The position numbers and the translations under genes are program-made. The notes beneath the pieces were generated by a model that did no database searches, was not told the DNA's origin, and saw nothing but the letters and a program-made list of their open reading frames with translations. DNA of 64,000 nt from an uncultured Serinicoccus sp. (GTDB lineage: Bacteria > Actinomycetota > Actinomycetes > Actinomycetales > Dermatophilaceae), in contig NZ_CANMUA010000001.1 in assembly GCF_947500995.1 (NCBI RefSeq), forward strand, positions 372,001 through 436,000, given 5' to 3'. Positions 8,911 through 20,695 of this stretch are shown one piece after another (positions within the stretch are counted from its first letter, which is position 1; each line of letters opens with the position of its first letter).

Positions 8911-10463
8911 GCCCTCACCTCGATCTCGGGAGCCTGCTCGATGACGTAGCCGCCCTGCCGCTCGCGCAGCCGGGCCTCCAGGGCCGCGCCCACGGCATAC
9001 AGGCGCTGGTCCTGCATCGCGGGGGCGAGGACCTGCAGCCCCGTGGGCAGACCGTCCTCGTCTGCGGTGCCGGACGGCACCGACATGCCGGGGACCCCGG
9101 CGAGGTTGGCCGGGATGGTGGCGATGTCGTTGAGGTACATCGCCATCGGGTCCTCGGTCTTGTCGCCGATGCGGAACGCGGTGGTCGGCGAGGTCGGGCT
9201 GACGAGCACGTCGACCTGGTCGAAGGCGGCCTCGAAGTCGCGGGCGATGAGGGTGCGGACCTTCTGCGCCTGGCCGTAGTAGGCGTCGTAGTAGCCGCTG
9301 GAGAGCGCGTAGGTGCCCAGGATGATCCGGCGCTTGACCTCGTCGCCGAAGCCCGCGTCCCGGGAGGCGCCCATGACCTGCTCGGCGCTCGGGCTGCCGT
9401 CCGGGGTGACCCGCAGGCCGTAGCGCATCGCGTCGTAGCGGGCCAGGTTGCTGCTCGCCTCGGAGGGCAGGATGAGGTAGTAGGCCGCCATCGCGTAGGC
9501 GAAGTGCGGGCAGGAGACCTCGGTGATCTCCGCGCCCAGGTCGCGCAGCGCGTCCAGCGCCTCCTCGAACCGGGCCTGCACGCCGGGCTGGAAACCCTGG
9601 TCGGAGCCGCTGATCTCGCGGACGACCCCGACGCGCAGCCCGGCGAGGTCGGTGGTCCCGGCTGCGCCCACGACGTCCGGCACCGGGGCGTCGACCGAGG
9701 TGGAGTCCATCGGGTCGTGCCCGGCGATGACCTCGTGCAGCAGCGCCGCGTCGGCGACGGTGCGCGCGCAGGGGCCGATCTGGTCCAGGCTGGAGGCGAG
9801 CGCGATGATGCCGTAGCGGCTCACCGCGCCGTAGGTCGGCTTGGTGCCGACGGTGCCGGTGACCGCGGCCGGCTGCCGGATCGACCCGCCGGTGTCGGAG
9901 CCGATGGCCAGCGGCGCGAGGTATGCCGCGACCGCCGCGCTGCTGCCGCCGCCGGACCCGCCGGGGATCCGGTCGAGGTCCCACGGGTTGCGGGTCGGCC
10001 CGAAGGCGGAGTGCTCGGTGGAGGAGCCCATGGCGAACTCGTCCATGTTGGTCTTGCCGAGGATGGGCATGCGGGCGTCCCGCAGCCGGGTGACGATCGT
10101 CGCGTCGTAGGGCGGGACGAAGTCCTCGAGCATGCGGCTGCCCGCGGTCGTCGTCAGCCCCTGCGTGCAGGCGATGTCCTTGACCGCGACCGGCACCCCG
10201 GCCAGGCGGGGCAGCTCCTCGCCGGCGGCCCGGGCGGCGTCGACCTCGCGGGCCGTCGCCAGGGCGCCCTCGGCGTCGACGAGGAGGAAGGCGTGCACGG
10301 TGGGGTCGAGCCGCTCGATCCGGTCCAGGTGGGCCTGCGTGAGCTCGACCGAGGTGAGGGTTCCGGCGGCGAGGCGGTCGGCCATCTCCACCGCGGTGAG
10401 CCGGGTGAGGTCGGCGTCGGCCGCCCCCGCGGCGGACGCGGCCTGGGTGGTGTGGTCGCTCAT
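8907..10463 (-). CDS. gatA: Aspartyl/glutamyl-tRNA(Asn/Gln) amidotransferase subunit A
   Basis: A 518-residue amidase-signature protein that hydrolyses glutamine and passes ammonia to GatB. The Ser-cisSer-Lys triad is present as Lys95 (VAVKDI), Ser170 (PGGS) and Ser194 (TGGS). The spacing of 75 and 24 residues equals that of characterised GatA proteins. The start ATG is 1 nt after the gatC stop codon, and the 3' end overlaps gatB by 4 nt. Full family length; nothing unusual seen. Confidence 0.98.
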   Translation of the reverse strand: MSDHTTQAASAAGAADADLTRLTAVEMADRLAAGTLTSVELTQAHLDRIERLDPTVHAFLLVDAEGALATAREVDAARAAGEELPRLAGVPVAVKDIACTQGLTTTAGSRMLEDFVPPYDATIVTRLRDARMPILGKTNMDEFAMGSSTEHSAFGPTRNPWDLDRIPGGSGGGSSAAVAAYLAPLAIGSDTGGSIRQPAAVTGTVGTKPTYGAVSRYGIIALASSLDQIGPCARTVADAALLHEVIAGHDPMDSTSVDAPVPDVVGAAGTTDLAGLRVGVVREISGSDQGFQPGVQARFEEALDALRDLGAEITEVSCPHFAYAMAAYYLILPSEASSNLARYDAMRYGLRVTPDGSPSAEQVMGASRDAGFGDEVKRRIILGTYALSSGYYDAYYGQAQKVRTLIARDFEAAFDQVDVLVSPTSPTTAFRIGDKTEDPMAMYLNDIATIPANLAGVPGMSVPSGTADEDGLPTGLQVLAPAMQDQRLYAVGAALEARLRERQGGYVIEQAPEIEVRA

Positions 10464-10464
10464 G

Positions 10465-10761
10465 TCACTCCTCGTCCAGGATGCGCGGCACCGCGAAGCG
10501 GTCGTCCTGGGCCTGCGGGGCGTTGGCCAGGGCCTGCTGCACGGTCAGGCTCTCCCGCACCTCGTCGGGGCGGGTGACGTTGGCCAGCGGCATGGGGTGG
10601 GACATGGGCGGCACGTCGGCCGAGGCGACCTCACCGACCTGGCCGACCCAGTCGACGATCTGGTCGAGCTGGGCGGCGAGCCGGTCGAGCTCGGCGTCCT
10701 CGAGCTGGATCCGGGCCAGCATGGCGACGTGCGCGACGTCCTCGCGCGAGAGGTGGGACAT
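10465..10761 (-). CDS. gatC: Aspartyl/glutamyl-tRNA(Asn/Gln) amidotransferase subunit C
   Basis: A 98-residue small subunit that wraps around GatA and stabilises the GatA-GatB interface. The N-terminal pattern ([20 protein letters not shown]) and the later DVPPMSHP motif are characteristic. It is the first gene of the gatCAB operon. It has no Shine-Dalgarno; a TAGACT hexamer lies 6 nt before the ATG, so the message is probably leaderless. Confidence 0.96.
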   Translation of the reverse strand: MSHLSREDVAHVAMLARIQLEDAELDRLAAQLDQIVDWVGQVGEVASADVPPMSHPMPLANVTRPDEVRESLTVQQALANAPQAQDDRFAVPRILDEE

Positions 10762-10767
10762 GGGCCC

Positions 10768-10773
10768 AGTCTA
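10768..10773 (-). promoter_or_regulatory. -10 element of the gatCAB operon (leaderless)
   Basis: On the minus strand this reads TAGACT, then GGGCCC, then the gatC ATG. A weak -35-like CTGGAC lies 16 nt further upstream. Confidence 0.6.
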
Positions 10774-10791
10774 GGTCGCGCGCGTCGCCGT

Positions 10792-10813
10792 CCAGGGCAT
10801 GGTGGTGCCCTGG
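10792..10813. other. Small inverted repeat between divergent genes
   Basis: CCAGGGCA and TGCCCTGG form a perfect 8-bp stem around a 6-nt loop in the 108-bp divergent region between gatC and the gene at 10870. It could be a protein-binding site or a transcript hairpin; function unknown. Confidence 0.4.
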
Positions 10814-10857
10814 TGCGATCACGACGAATTCGCGGGCGCCACCCCGGCGTGGACCGG

Positions 10858-10863
10858 TAGCGT
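10858..10863 (+). promoter_or_regulatory. -10 element for the gene at 10870 (leaderless)
   Basis: TAGCGT followed by six bases (CGCCGG) and then the GTG start. Confidence 0.55.
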
Positions 10864-10869
10864 CGCCGG

Positions 10870-11643
10870 GTGAGCACCGACCTGACCCACACCCCGGACG
10901 CGGAGGACTTCCGTGCCCTGGCGCGCAGCGCGCCGTGGCGCTTCGTCACGCTGCACTGGACCCACCGCGCCCACGACGGCGGGACGGCGGCTGGGCGCGA
11001 GCCGGCGCAGGCCTGGCTGGACCGGGCCGAGCCGCGGCTCACGGTGCGACAGGGGCGGGACGTCTTCACCGACACCGAGGTTCCCTACGGCGGCTCGACG
11101 CAGGTCACGCCCGCACGGGACGATGGCGTGTCCTTCCGCGCGGACGGGCTCGTCTCGGCACGGCCGCAGGGGTGGGCGTGGGACCACTCCGACCCCTTGT
11201 GGGGCGACTACCGCTGGACCGCCATGCTCGACCCGGTCGAGCTCGCCGACGGCGTGCGTCTCGACGAGGACGACGGCCTGGACGTGCGGGTGGAGGGCGT
11301 CGAGGTCACCGAGGTCACCCAGGTGGAGCTGCGGGGGCGCCGGACCTGGCAGGCGGTGTGCCGCCCGACCGTCGGCGCCTACGACCCCCGGTGCGGATGC
11401 TGCCCGCTGCTGGACAGCGTGGCCAGCCGGCTGCTGGAGTACGGCCCCGACGACCCCACCCTGGCGACCGGGCGGGAGAGCCTGCCGACGGCATACCTCG
11501 TCAGCCTCGACGTGCGCACCGGGATCGTCGTCGACGTCTCACCGCAGGACGGCGACGGGGCGGGCAGCAGCTTCGGCAACGAGATCCACGCCGTGGACGA
11601 GCCGCTCAGGCCGCCAGCGGCTCGCGCACCAGCCGGCCGATGA
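10870..11643 (+). CDS. Hypothetical protein, family not recognised
   Basis: A 257-residue soluble, acidic protein without signal peptide or membrane segment. Notable parts are an aromatic N-terminal stretch (APWRFVTLHWTHRAHDGG), a WDHSDPLWGDYRW segment near residue 100, and a cysteine cluster (RCGCCPLL) near residue 175 that might bind metal. It does not match a family I know. The start is GTG at 10870, supported by the TAGCGT hexamer 6 nt upstream. It is divergent from gatC. Its last 38 bp overlap the 3' end of the convergent FMN-reductase gene. Confidence 0.7.
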   Translation: MSTDLTHTPDAEDFRALARSAPWRFVTLHWTHRAHDGGTAAGREPAQAWLDRAEPRLTVRQGRDVFTDTEVPYGGSTQVTPARDDGVSFRADGLVSARPQGWAWDHSDPLWGDYRWTAMLDPVELADGVRLDEDDGLDVRVEGVEVTEVTQVELRGRRTWQAVCRPTVGAYDPRCGCCPLLDSVASRLLEYGPDDPTLATGRESLPTAYLVSLDVRTGIVVDVSPQDGDGAGSSFGNEIHAVDEPLRPPAARAPAGR

Positions 11644-12175
11644 GCTCGGCCACCTGTCCGCGCACGTCGTCCGCGAGGTCACCGCTCTCGAGGGCTGCCG
11701 GGGCCGAGGCCAGACCGACCGTCTGCTCGAGCGGCCGCGCGCCCGCGACCTGCAGCACCCGCACCGCGTCCTCGCGCGCCCACTGTGCGGCCTTCGGCGA
11801 GGCGGAGGCACCGAGCACGGCCACCGGCTTGCCGGCCAGGGCGGCCGCCCCGCGGGGCCGGGAGGCCCAGTCGATGGCGTTCTTGAGCACGCCGGGCAGC
11901 GAGCCGTTGAACTCCGGCGTCGCCACCACGAGCGCGTCGGCGGCGGTGACCTGGTCCCGGAACGCGCGCACGGCCTCCGGAGGGCTGTCCGTGTCGAGGT
12001 CCTGGTCGTAGTGCGGCAGCGAGGGCAGCAGCGTGCTGATGTCGCCGTCGACGCCCTCGGGCAGCGCGTCGAGCGCGGCCTGGGCCAGGCGACGGTTGGT
12101 CGAGTCGGGCCGCAGGCTGCCGACGAGGACGAGCACGGTGGGACGGTCGGTGGCAGTAGTCACGTGATGCGTCAA
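11606..12175 (-). CDS. NADPH-dependent FMN reductase family protein
   Basis: A 189-residue flavodoxin-fold oxidoreductase. The FMN phosphate-binding loop is VGSLRPDSTNRR near residues 18-29. The loop binding the isoalloxazine ring is TPEFNGSLPGVLKNAIDW near residue 90. Relatives reduce FMN, quinones, azo dyes or chromate with NAD(P)H. The start is unclear: the TTG at 12175 gives the longest form, a GTG at 12163 would shorten it by four codons, and neither has a clear ribosome-binding site. The 3' end overlaps the convergent gene by 38 bp. Confidence 0.85.
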   Translation of the reverse strand: MTHHVTTATDRPTVLVLVGSLRPDSTNRRLAQAALDALPEGVDGDISTLLPSLPHYDQDLDTDSPPEAVRAFRDQVTAADALVVATPEFNGSLPGVLKNAIDWASRPRGAAALAGKPVAVLGASASPKAAQWAREDAVRVLQVAGARPLEQTVGLASAPAALESGDLADDVRGQVAELIGRLVREPLAA

Positions 12176-12248
12176 CCATCAGCGCCGTGCCGGTATTCCC
12201 CGCTCGGTCCCGTGGGACCCGGCACCGTGCCCGATCGGCACGGGACGC

Positions 12249-12689
12249 TCATCCGCGGGCGAGCCGCTCCTTGACCGTGCCCGGCTTCGGGTTGGTGTGG
12301 GGTATGCCGTCCATCACCACGGTGGGGACGGTCTCGTTGCCGTCGTTGACGCTGCGGACGAAGGCGGCACCCTCCTCGTCCTCCCAGATGTTGACCCAGG
12401 TGGCCCGGTCCTTCAGCCCGCCCAGCCGCGCCTTGAGCATGGCGCAGAAGCCGCACCCCGGACGCCAGTAGATGACGACGTCCCCGCGCGGGTCGTCCTG
12501 CGCCATGTCCTCGACCTCCTGCTGCGTCGTCCCGCCTCGGCGGCCACGCCAGGGGGAGGTCCACCAGGCGATGCCGAGCGCCAGCACACCGTAGCCGACC
12601 GCCCACGCCGCACGCCCGTCGAGGACGAGGTCCACGACGACCAGACCCAGGACGACGACGAGCGCTCCCCACAGCCACGGTGACCTCAT
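12249..12689 (-). CDS. Membrane-anchored glutaredoxin/mycoredoxin-like protein
   Basis: A 146-residue protein with two short hydrophobic segments near the N terminus (about residues 5-22 and 28-43). A glutaredoxin domain follows, with a CGFC active site in WRPGCGFCAMLKAR. The cis-Pro (TVPTVVMDG) and the later PHTNPKP segment support a thioredoxin fold with the active site facing the cytoplasm. Actinobacterial mycoredoxins use mycothiol, so thiol-disulphide exchange with mycothiol is a reasonable inference. The ATG at 12689 begins just before the membrane segment; an upstream in-frame ATG at 12731 would add 14 residues. Confidence 0.82.
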   Translation of the reverse strand: MRSPWLWGALVVVLGLVVVDLVLDGRAAWAVGYGVLALGIAWWTSPWRGRRGGTTQQEVEDMAQDDPRGDVVIYWRPGCGFCAMLKARLGGLKDRATWVNIWEDEEGAAFVRSVNDGNETVPTVVMDGIPHTNPKPGTVKERLARG

Positions 12690-12756
12690 ACCCCCATGGT
12701 GGTGCGGGAGCGCGGCTCCCGCCTCCGCCATCCGGGGGAGATCGTGCGAGGGGGCC

Positions 12757-12762
12757 TACGCT
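12757..12762 (+). promoter_or_regulatory. -10 element for the MFS gene (leaderless)
   Basis: TACGCT followed by GGTGCG and then the GTG start at 12769. Confidence 0.55.
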
Positions 12763-12768
12763 GGTGCG

Positions 12769-14205
12769 GTGACCGCTCGTCCGCAGGAGGGATACCTGGA
12801 CCGTCGCTCGCCCCGCGGGCGGACGATGCTGGCGGCCGTCACCCTCGGGTCCGGCGTCGCGATCCTCGACGGCTCCATCGTCAACGTGGCCCTGCGGACC
12901 ATCGGGGAGGACCTCGGCGCCACGCTCCCGCAGCTGCAGTGGATCGTCGGCGGCTACCTGCTGTCGCTGGCCTCGCTCGTGCTCGTCGCCGGGGCGCTGG
13001 GCGACCGGCTGGGTCGACGACGCGTCTACCTCGTCGGCATGGCGTGGTTCCTCCTCGCCTCGGCGCTGTGCGCGCTCGCGCAGGACCCGGCCCAGCTCAT
13101 CGCGGCCCGCCTGGTGCAGGGCGTGGGCGCGGCGCTGCTCACCCCCGGTGCGCTCGCGCTCATCCAGGCGAGCTACGCCCCCGGCGACCGGGCCCCGGCC
13201 ATCGGCACCTGGGCGGGCGTCTCCGGCATCGCGGCGGCGGTCGGTCCGCTCGTCGGCGGCGCCATCGTCGACACCACCAGCTGGCGGTGGATCTTCGCCA
13301 TCAACATCCCGCTGTGCATCATCGTCATCGCGCTGGCCGCCTGGTCGGCGCCGGAGAGCAAGGACGTGGAGTCGACCGGGAGGTTCGACCTCGTGGGCTC
13401 CGCGCTCGTCGTCATCGGGCTGGCGGCCTCGACCTGGGCGCTCACGACCGCCGCCGAGGCACCGAGGGCGGCGCTCGTGCTCGCCTGGGTGGTGACCGCC
13501 CTGGCGGCGGCCGGCTTCCTCTGGTGGAGCCGGCGCGCGGCGCACCCGCTCGTGCCGCTGCACCTCTTCGGCTCCCGCGTCTTCTCCGCCGCCAACGCCA
13601 TGACCCTGCTGGTCTACGGCGCCCTCGGCGTGGTCATGCTCTTCGTCGTCATCCAGCTGCAGGTGACCGCGGGCTGGTCGGCGACCGCCTCCGGGCTGGC
13701 CGGGCTGCCGGTCACCGTCGCGCTGCTGCTGCTCTCCACCCGGGCCGCCGCGCTCGCCGACCGCATCGGGCCACGGGTGCCCATGACGGTGGGGCCGCTG
13801 GTGTGTGCCGTGGGCACCCTGCTCATGGTCGGGATCGGCCGGGACACCGGCTGGGGCGGGGTGCTGCCGGGCATGGTGGTCTTCGCCCTCGGGCTGGCGC
13901 TGCTGGTCTCCCCGCTCACCGCCGCGGTGCTCGCCGCCGTCGCCGACCGCTACGCCGGCCTCGCCAGCGGCATCAACAACGCCGTCGCCCGCACGGGGTC
14001 GCTGCTCGCGGTGGCCGCGCTCCCGGCGCTGGTGGGTCTGTCGGGCACCGACTACGCCGACCCGGTGGCCTTCACCGGCGGCTACCGCTGGGCGATGCTC
14101 ATCTGCACCGCGCTGCTCGCCGGCGGCGGCGTCATCAGCTGGTTCGGGCTCCGGCCGGGGCCCGCGCGGGACCGAGCCGGCGTGGCCTCACCGCCCCTCG
14201 ACTGA
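12769..14205 (+). CDS. MFS transporter, DHA2 (14-TM drug:proton antiporter) type
   Basis: A 478-residue polytopic membrane protein of the EmrB/QacA group. Motif C-like residues are in LDGSIVNVALRTIGEDL (TM1) and motif A in GDRLGRRRVYL between TM2 and TM3. About 13-14 hydrophobic helices can be counted. Such proteins export hydrophobic cations and antibiotics, driven by protons; the substrate is not readable here. The GTG start is supported by TACGCT 6 nt upstream. It converges with ligA. The 74-bp gap between them contains only a weak GCCG...CGGC stem. Confidence 0.9.
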   Translation: MTARPQEGYLDRRSPRGRTMLAAVTLGSGVAILDGSIVNVALRTIGEDLGATLPQLQWIVGGYLLSLASLVLVAGALGDRLGRRRVYLVGMAWFLLASALCALAQDPAQLIAARLVQGVGAALLTPGALALIQASYAPGDRAPAIGTWAGVSGIAAAVGPLVGGAIVDTTSWRWIFAINIPLCIIVIALAAWSAPESKDVESTGRFDLVGSALVVIGLAASTWALTTAAEAPRAALVLAWVVTALAAAGFLWWSRRAAHPLVPLHLFGSRVFSAANAMTLLVYGALGVVMLFVVIQLQVTAGWSATASGLAGLPVTVALLLLSTRAAALADRIGPRVPMTVGPLVCAVGTLLMVGIGRDTGWGGVLPGMVVFALGLALLVSPLTAAVLAAVADRYAGLASGINNAVARTGSLLAVAALPALVGLSGTDYADPVAFTGGYRWAMLICTALLAGGGVISWFGLRPGPARDRAGVASPPLD

Positions 14206-14279
14206 GCCGACCGCGGGACCGCCGCCCCGGCGGCAGACCCACGGTCACCTGCAGCCCGGAGCACGGTGCGGCCCGCCGG

Positions 14280-16538
<2,259 letters not shown>

Positions 16539-17177
16539 TCAGCGGGTGGCCTTGAAGTAGGCCGTCGACTCCTTCTTCCACAGGAAGAACAGGACGACCG
16601 CCGCGATGACGGCGGAGACCGCGTTGAGCAGCATGACGAACGTCCCGCCGCCGGCACCCGGGATCATGCTGCTGCCGAGCAGCCCGACCAGGAAGCTGAT
16701 GACGTTGAGGACACCCAGGACCGTCGCGACGATGCGCGCCCATCCCTTGCCCTTGCCGCAGAAGCGACCGATGAGGAACCAGAGCAGCGCGGCGATGAGA
16801 CCGGAGACCAGGGCGCTGGCGGGCGCGGCGGCCACCTGCTGGTCGATCACGTCCTGCGACAGGGACGTCCCCATGGCGTCCGAGGCCTGGGTCAGCCGGT
16901 CACGGATGCTCTCCTCGCTCTCGAAGAAACCGACGAGCCCGGTGACGAGGGAGACCACACCCCCGGCGTACATGAGCTTCTCCGCCAGGCCCACCGGCTG
17001 CGGCTTCGTGACCGCCCCCGGGGCACCGTCGTGCGCGGCGTGGGTGTCGTAGCTCGGCGCCGCCTGGTAGCCGCCCCCGTGCTGGGGTGCGCCCGCGTCG
17101 CTCTGCGGCTGGTCGGCCTCGTGCTGCGGTGCGTTCGGATCGTGGTGCGGGTCCTCGTGACCCGGGTTCTGTGACAT
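16539..17177 (-). CDS. Hypothetical membrane protein with His/Gln-rich N terminus
   Basis: A 212-residue protein. The first 55 residues are hydrophilic and rich in His, Gln, Asp and Pro (HEDPHHDPNAPQHE). Four hydrophobic helices follow: around residues 68-85, 120-137, 148-167 and 178-198. The short loop GRFCGKGKGWAR lies between TM2 and TM3. The layout resembles small actinobacterial four-TM proteins of unknown role. GGGGAG lies 3 nt before the ATG. No close functional context; the neighbours are ligA and a MetE-like gene in the same direction. Confidence 0.75.
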   Translation of the reverse strand: MSQNPGHEDPHHDPNAPQHEADQPQSDAGAPQHGGGYQAAPSYDTHAAHDGAPGAVTKPQPVGLAEKLMYAGGVVSLVTGLVGFFESEESIRDRLTQASDAMGTSLSQDVIDQQVAAAPASALVSGLIAALLWFLIGRFCGKGKGWARIVATVLGVLNVISFLVGLLGSSMIPGAGGGTFVMLLNAVSAVIAAVVLFFLWKKESTAYFKATR

Positions 17178-17243
17178 GTCTCCCCTTCCATGGGCGTGCT
17201 GGACGCACGCGTGACGCGGACACCCTAGCGGGGCTGGAGTGAC

Positions 17244-18230
17244 TTATGCGACAGCCGCCTCGGCGAGCCTGAGCGCCGCCTGGGAGAGGGCCCGGGTGGT
17301 CTTCAGCGCCCCGGCCGGGCTGGCGGACGCCAGCCCGCAGGCCGGGGTCAGGCCGACGTCGGCGAGCGCGGCGGCGGGGAGTCCGGCCTCGTGCCAGCGC
17401 CGCAGCAGCGGCTCCAGCGGGTCGGTGGCTCCCGCCTCGACCCCCGCCCAGAGCCGGCGGCCGTCCTCGACGGCCGCGGCGACCTGCTCGAAGCGTGCGC
17501 GACCGACCTGCGCGAGGTCCAGCGCGAGGAACCCCGCGCCCGACTCGGCCAGCACGCCCACCGGCGGGTCGGCGGCGCAGGTGTGGACCCCGCATACCTG
17601 TGCGCCGGGCTGGTCGAGCACCTGCCGCAGCGCGGTCACCGCCTCTCCCCGTTCGGGCGTGCGCAGGACGCGGTAGCCCGACTCGGAGCGGATCCTCCCC
17701 AGGAGCACGGCGGTGAGCGACGGCTCGTCGACCTGCAGGATCAGCTCGGCGCCCGGGACCAGGCGCTGCACCCGGTCCAGGTAGGCCGCCACCCCCTCGG
17801 CGAGCGAGACCACGACGTCGCGGGTCGCGCCGGCGTCGTCCAGCACGCGGTCCCCCAGCGGTCGCCAGAGCGAGGCCGCCAGGGTCCAGGGACCGGCGAC
17901 CTGCACCTTGAGCGGCCCCGCGTAGCCGTCCATGGCCTCGGCGAGCTCGTCGAGGTCCTGGGCCAGCAGCGAGGCGGCGCGCTCGGCGTCCCGACCCGGT
18001 CGGTCCACCAGGCGCCAGCCCTGCGGCTGCAGGTCCACCGGCAGGTCGACGAGCAGGTGCGCCGCGCGGCCCACCAGGTCGGCCCCCGGCCCCCGGGCGG
18101 GCAGCTCGGGCAGGTACGGGACGGCCCGCACCCCCTCGGGCGCGCCGCCGGCGAGCTCGCCACCGACCACGCGCAGCGCCTCGCGCACGTCGGTGCCGGG
18201 CCAGGATCCGATGCCGGTGACGTCGACCAC
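17244..18230 (-). CDS. MetE-like cobalamin-independent methionine synthase family protein
   Basis: A 328-residue single-domain protein related to the C-terminal catalytic half of MetE and resembling M. tuberculosis Rv3015c, which also lies next to ligA. GIGSWPGTD opens the barrel, VQVAGPWTLAAS and LILQVDEPSL follow, and the likely zinc ligands are in CGVHTC and LTPACGLAS. At half MetE length it is probably not a stand-alone folate-dependent synthase; methyl-group or thiol chemistry is likely but unproven. The second GTG (18230) is preferred because TACAGT lies 7 nt upstream; the first GTG at 18239 overlaps that hexamer. Confidence 0.82.
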   Translation of the reverse strand: MVDVTGIGSWPGTDVREALRVVGGELAGGAPEGVRAVPYLPELPARGPGADLVGRAAHLLVDLPVDLQPQGWRLVDRPGRDAERAASLLAQDLDELAEAMDGYAGPLKVQVAGPWTLAASLWRPLGDRVLDDAGATRDVVVSLAEGVAAYLDRVQRLVPGAELILQVDEPSLTAVLLGRIRSESGYRVLRTPERGEAVTALRQVLDQPGAQVCGVHTCAADPPVGVLAESGAGFLALDLAQVGRARFEQVAAAVEDGRRLWAGVEAGATDPLEPLLRRWHEAGLPAAALADVGLTPACGLASASPAGALKTTRALSQAALRLAEAAVA

Positions 18231-18237
18231 GCCGCTC

Positions 18238-18243
18238 ACTGTA
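18238..18243 (-). promoter_or_regulatory. -10 element of the MetE-like gene
   Basis: TACAGT on the minus strand, 7 nt before the GTG at 18230. It overlaps the alternative GTG and so argues for the downstream start. Confidence 0.5.
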
Positions 18244-18278
18244 GGCGGTGGCGCCGGGCGGCAGGGACGGTGCGTGGT

Positions 18279-19400
18279 TCAGGCCCGCCCGGTGGAGGCG
18301 ATGGTGGCCGACCCGACCACGCGCGTGCCGTCGTAGAGCACGACCGACTGGCCGGGAGCGACCCCCCGGACCCGCTCGGCCAGGCGCACCGTCACCCGCT
18401 CCGGTATGCCGTCGCTGCCGCCGTCCGCGTGCACCTCCACCCGGGCCGGGTACTCCCGGCCGTGCGCCCGGATCTGGGCCCCCAGGTCCACCTCGCCGAC
18501 CGGCGCCGGGCCGCACCAGCGCAGGTGGTCACCCTCGACGACGTCGACCCCGAGCAGCTCCTCCGGGCCCACCACGACGGTGTTGGAGCGGGTGTCGGTG
18601 GACACGACGTAGCGGGGCCGGCCGTCGGCGGCGGGGACCTTCAGCCCCAGCCCGCGGCGCTGCCCGACGGTGTAGCCATGGGCTCCGCCGTGCTCGCCGA
18701 CGACCTCGCCGTCGCTGTCGACGATCGGGCCGGGGGCCGTCCCGAGGCGCGTCGCGAGGTAGCCGCGGGTGTCGCCGTCGGCGATGAAGCAGATGTCGTG
18801 GCTGTCCGGCTTCTTCGCGACCGAGAAGCCCCGCTCGCGCGCTTCCTCACGGATCTGCGGCTTGGTGGTGTCGCCGAGGGGGAAGAAGCTGCGGGCGAGC
18901 TGATCGGCGTCGAGCACCCCGAGCACGTAGGACTGGTCCTTGGCCGGGTCGACCGCCCGGTGCAGCTCGCGCCGCACCCCGCCGGGCGCCCCGGCGTCGG
19001 TGACCTCCTCGACCTGCGCGTAGTGGCCGGTGGCGACCGCGTCGAAGCCGAGCGCGAGCGCCTTGTCCAGCAGCGCGGCAAACTTGATCTTCTCGTTGCA
19101 GCGCAGGCACGGGTTGGGGGTGCGGCCGGCGGCGTACTCGGCGGCGAAGTCCTCGACGACGTCCTCCCGGAACCGCTGCGCCATGTCCCAGACGTAGAAC
19201 GGGATGCCGAGCCGGTCGGCGACCCGGCGGGCGTCACCGGCGTCCTCGAGGGTGCAGCAGCCGCGGGCCGACTCCCGCAGGGTGGCCGCCGACTGGGCCA
19301 GCGCCAGGTGCACCCCGACCACCTCGTGGCCGGCGTCGAGCATCCGGGCGGCGGCGACCGCCGAGTCGACCCCGCCGCTCATCGCGGCGACGACGCGCAT
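18279..19400 (-). CDS. mnmA: tRNA-specific 2-thiouridylase
   Basis: A 373-residue enzyme that installs 2-thiouridine at U34 of Lys, Glu and Gln tRNAs, with sulphur supplied by a cysteine desulfurase. The PP-loop is [12 protein letters not shown] near residue 5. The catalytic Cys is in [14 protein letters not shown] and the persulfide Cys in SHDICFI. The C-terminal beta-barrel has [12 protein letters not shown]. The ATG overlaps the iscS stop by one base (TGATG), so sulphur donor and acceptor genes are translationally coupled. Confidence 0.97.
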   Translation of the reverse strand: MRVVAAMSGGVDSAVAAARMLDAGHEVVGVHLALAQSAATLRESARGCCTLEDAGDARRVADRLGIPFYVWDMAQRFREDVVEDFAAEYAAGRTPNPCLRCNEKIKFAALLDKALALGFDAVATGHYAQVEEVTDAGAPGGVRRELHRAVDPAKDQSYVLGVLDADQLARSFFPLGDTTKPQIREEARERGFSVAKKPDSHDICFIADGDTRGYLATRLGTAPGPIVDSDGEVVGEHGGAHGYTVGQRRGLGLKVPAADGRPRYVVSTDTRSNTVVVGPEELLGVDVVEGDHLRWCGPAPVGEVDLGAQIRAHGREYPARVEVHADGGSDGIPERVTVRLAERVRGVAPGQSVVLYDGTRVVGSATIASTGRA

Positions 19401-20629
19401 CAGGCGCTCCTGCGCGTCCGCGAGCCCGAGGCCGCGGCATGGGCGCGCTGGGCGCGCTCGAGGGCCGGCGGCAGCGCGGCGAGGACGGCGTCGACGTCGG
19501 CGCGGCTGGAGCCGTGGCCGAGGGTGAGCCGCAGCACGCCGGCCGCCTCGTCCTCGGGCACCCCCATGGCGAGCAGCACGTGGCTCGGTCGGGGCACCCC
19601 GGCCTGGCACGCCGAGCCGGTCGAGCAGGCGACCCCCGCCGCGTCCAGCAGGTAGAGCAGCGAGTCCCCCTCGCAGTCCGCGACCCGCAGGTGGACGTTG
19701 CCGGCGAGGCGGCTGGTCGTGTCGCCGGGGCTCCAGGGCCCCGAGACGGTGATGCCCGGGTCGAGCGCGAGCGCGCCGGTCACGAGGGCGTCGCGCAGCT
19801 CCCCGAGGTGTGCCGCGTGCTCGGCCTGGTGCTGCGCGGCGTGGGTGACCGCGACCGCGAGGCCGGCGATCGCCGGGGTGTCGAGGGTGCCGGAGCGCAG
19901 GCCGCGCTCCTGTCCCCCGCCGTGGGTGAGCGGCACGGGGGCCTGGTCGCGGCCGGCGGTGAGCACCCCCACCCCGAGCGGCCCGCCGACCTTGTGGCCG
20001 GTGACCACGCCCAGGTCGACCTGGGAGAGGTCCAGCGGGACCTGGCCGAGGGCCTGAACGGCGTCGGAGTGGAACGGGATGCCGTGCTCCCGGGCCACCG
20101 CGGCGAGCGCGGGGACGGGCGCCACCGTGCCCACCTCGTTGTTGGCCCACATGACGCTGACGAGGGCCACCGTGGCGGGCCCGCCGTCCGCCGCCAGCGC
20201 GGCGGCCAGCGCGTCCGGCGTGACGAGGCCGTCCCCGTCCGGCTCCACCCAGGTCACCCGCGCGCCCTCGCGGGCCACGAGGTGCTCGACGGGGTCGAGG
20301 ACGGCGTGGTGCTCGGTCCCGGCGACGACGAGCCGGTCGCGCGCCGGGTCGACGGAGCGGCGAGCGGCATACGTCCCCTTGACCGCGAGGTTGTCGGCCT
20401 CGGTGCCGCCGGAGGTGAAGACGACCTCCGAGGGCCGCACCCCGAGGGCCTCGGCGACCTGCTCCCGCGACTCCTCGACGACGCGGCGCGCGCGGCGACC
20501 AGGGTCGTGCAGCGAGCTGGCGTTGCCGGTCTGCCGCATCTCGCGGGCGACCACCTCGACCACCTCGTCCAGGACGGGCGTCGTGGCGGCGTGGTCGAGG
20601 TAGACGCGGGCAGGTGCGGGCACAGACAT
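19400..20629 (-). CDS. iscS: Cysteine desulfurase, IscS/NifS type
   Basis: A 409-residue PLP enzyme that turns cysteine into alanine and an enzyme-bound persulfide. Visible features are the TSGGTEADN phosphate-binding motif, His in GTEHHAV, the PLP lysine in VTGHKVGG and the persulfide Cys in [10 protein letters not shown]. The position directly before mnmA suggests tRNA thiolation as a main job. The start is ATG 20629 ([18 protein letters not shown]); the open frame extends upstream without support. Confidence 0.96.
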   Translation of the reverse strand: MSVPAPARVYLDHAATTPVLDEVVEVVAREMRQTGNASSLHDPGRRARRVVEESREQVAEALGVRPSEVVFTSGGTEADNLAVKGTYAARRSVDPARDRLVVAGTEHHAVLDPVEHLVAREGARVTWVEPDGDGLVTPDALAAALAADGGPATVALVSVMWANNEVGTVAPVPALAAVAREHGIPFHSDAVQALGQVPLDLSQVDLGVVTGHKVGGPLGVGVLTAGRDQAPVPLTHGGGQERGLRSGTLDTPAIAGLAVAVTHAAQHQAEHAAHLGELRDALVTGALALDPGITVSGPWSPGDTTSRLAGNVHLRVADCEGDSLLYLLDAAGVACSTGSACQAGVPRPSHVLLAMGVPEDEAAGVLRLTLGHGSSRADVDAVLAALPPALERAQRAHAAASGSRTRRSA

Positions 20630-20639
20630 GACGGGACCC

Positions 20640-20645
20640 AGTCTA
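20640..20645 (-). promoter_or_regulatory. -10 element of iscS-mnmA
   Basis: TAGACT on the minus strand, identical to the gatC element but 10 nt from the ATG, so a very short leader is possible. Confidence 0.45.
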
Positions 20646-20695
20646 CGAGCGGCCCCACAGCGCTCGGGCACCGCGGACCACCGGCGGCCGGGGGC

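Noticed and set aside
12249-12731. A longer glutaredoxin start at the ATG at 12731
   Set aside because: The added 14 residues (Ala/His/Gly) precede the membrane segment without a ribosome-binding site; the ATG at 12689 is more usual, though its own GGGGGT is very close, so doubt remains.
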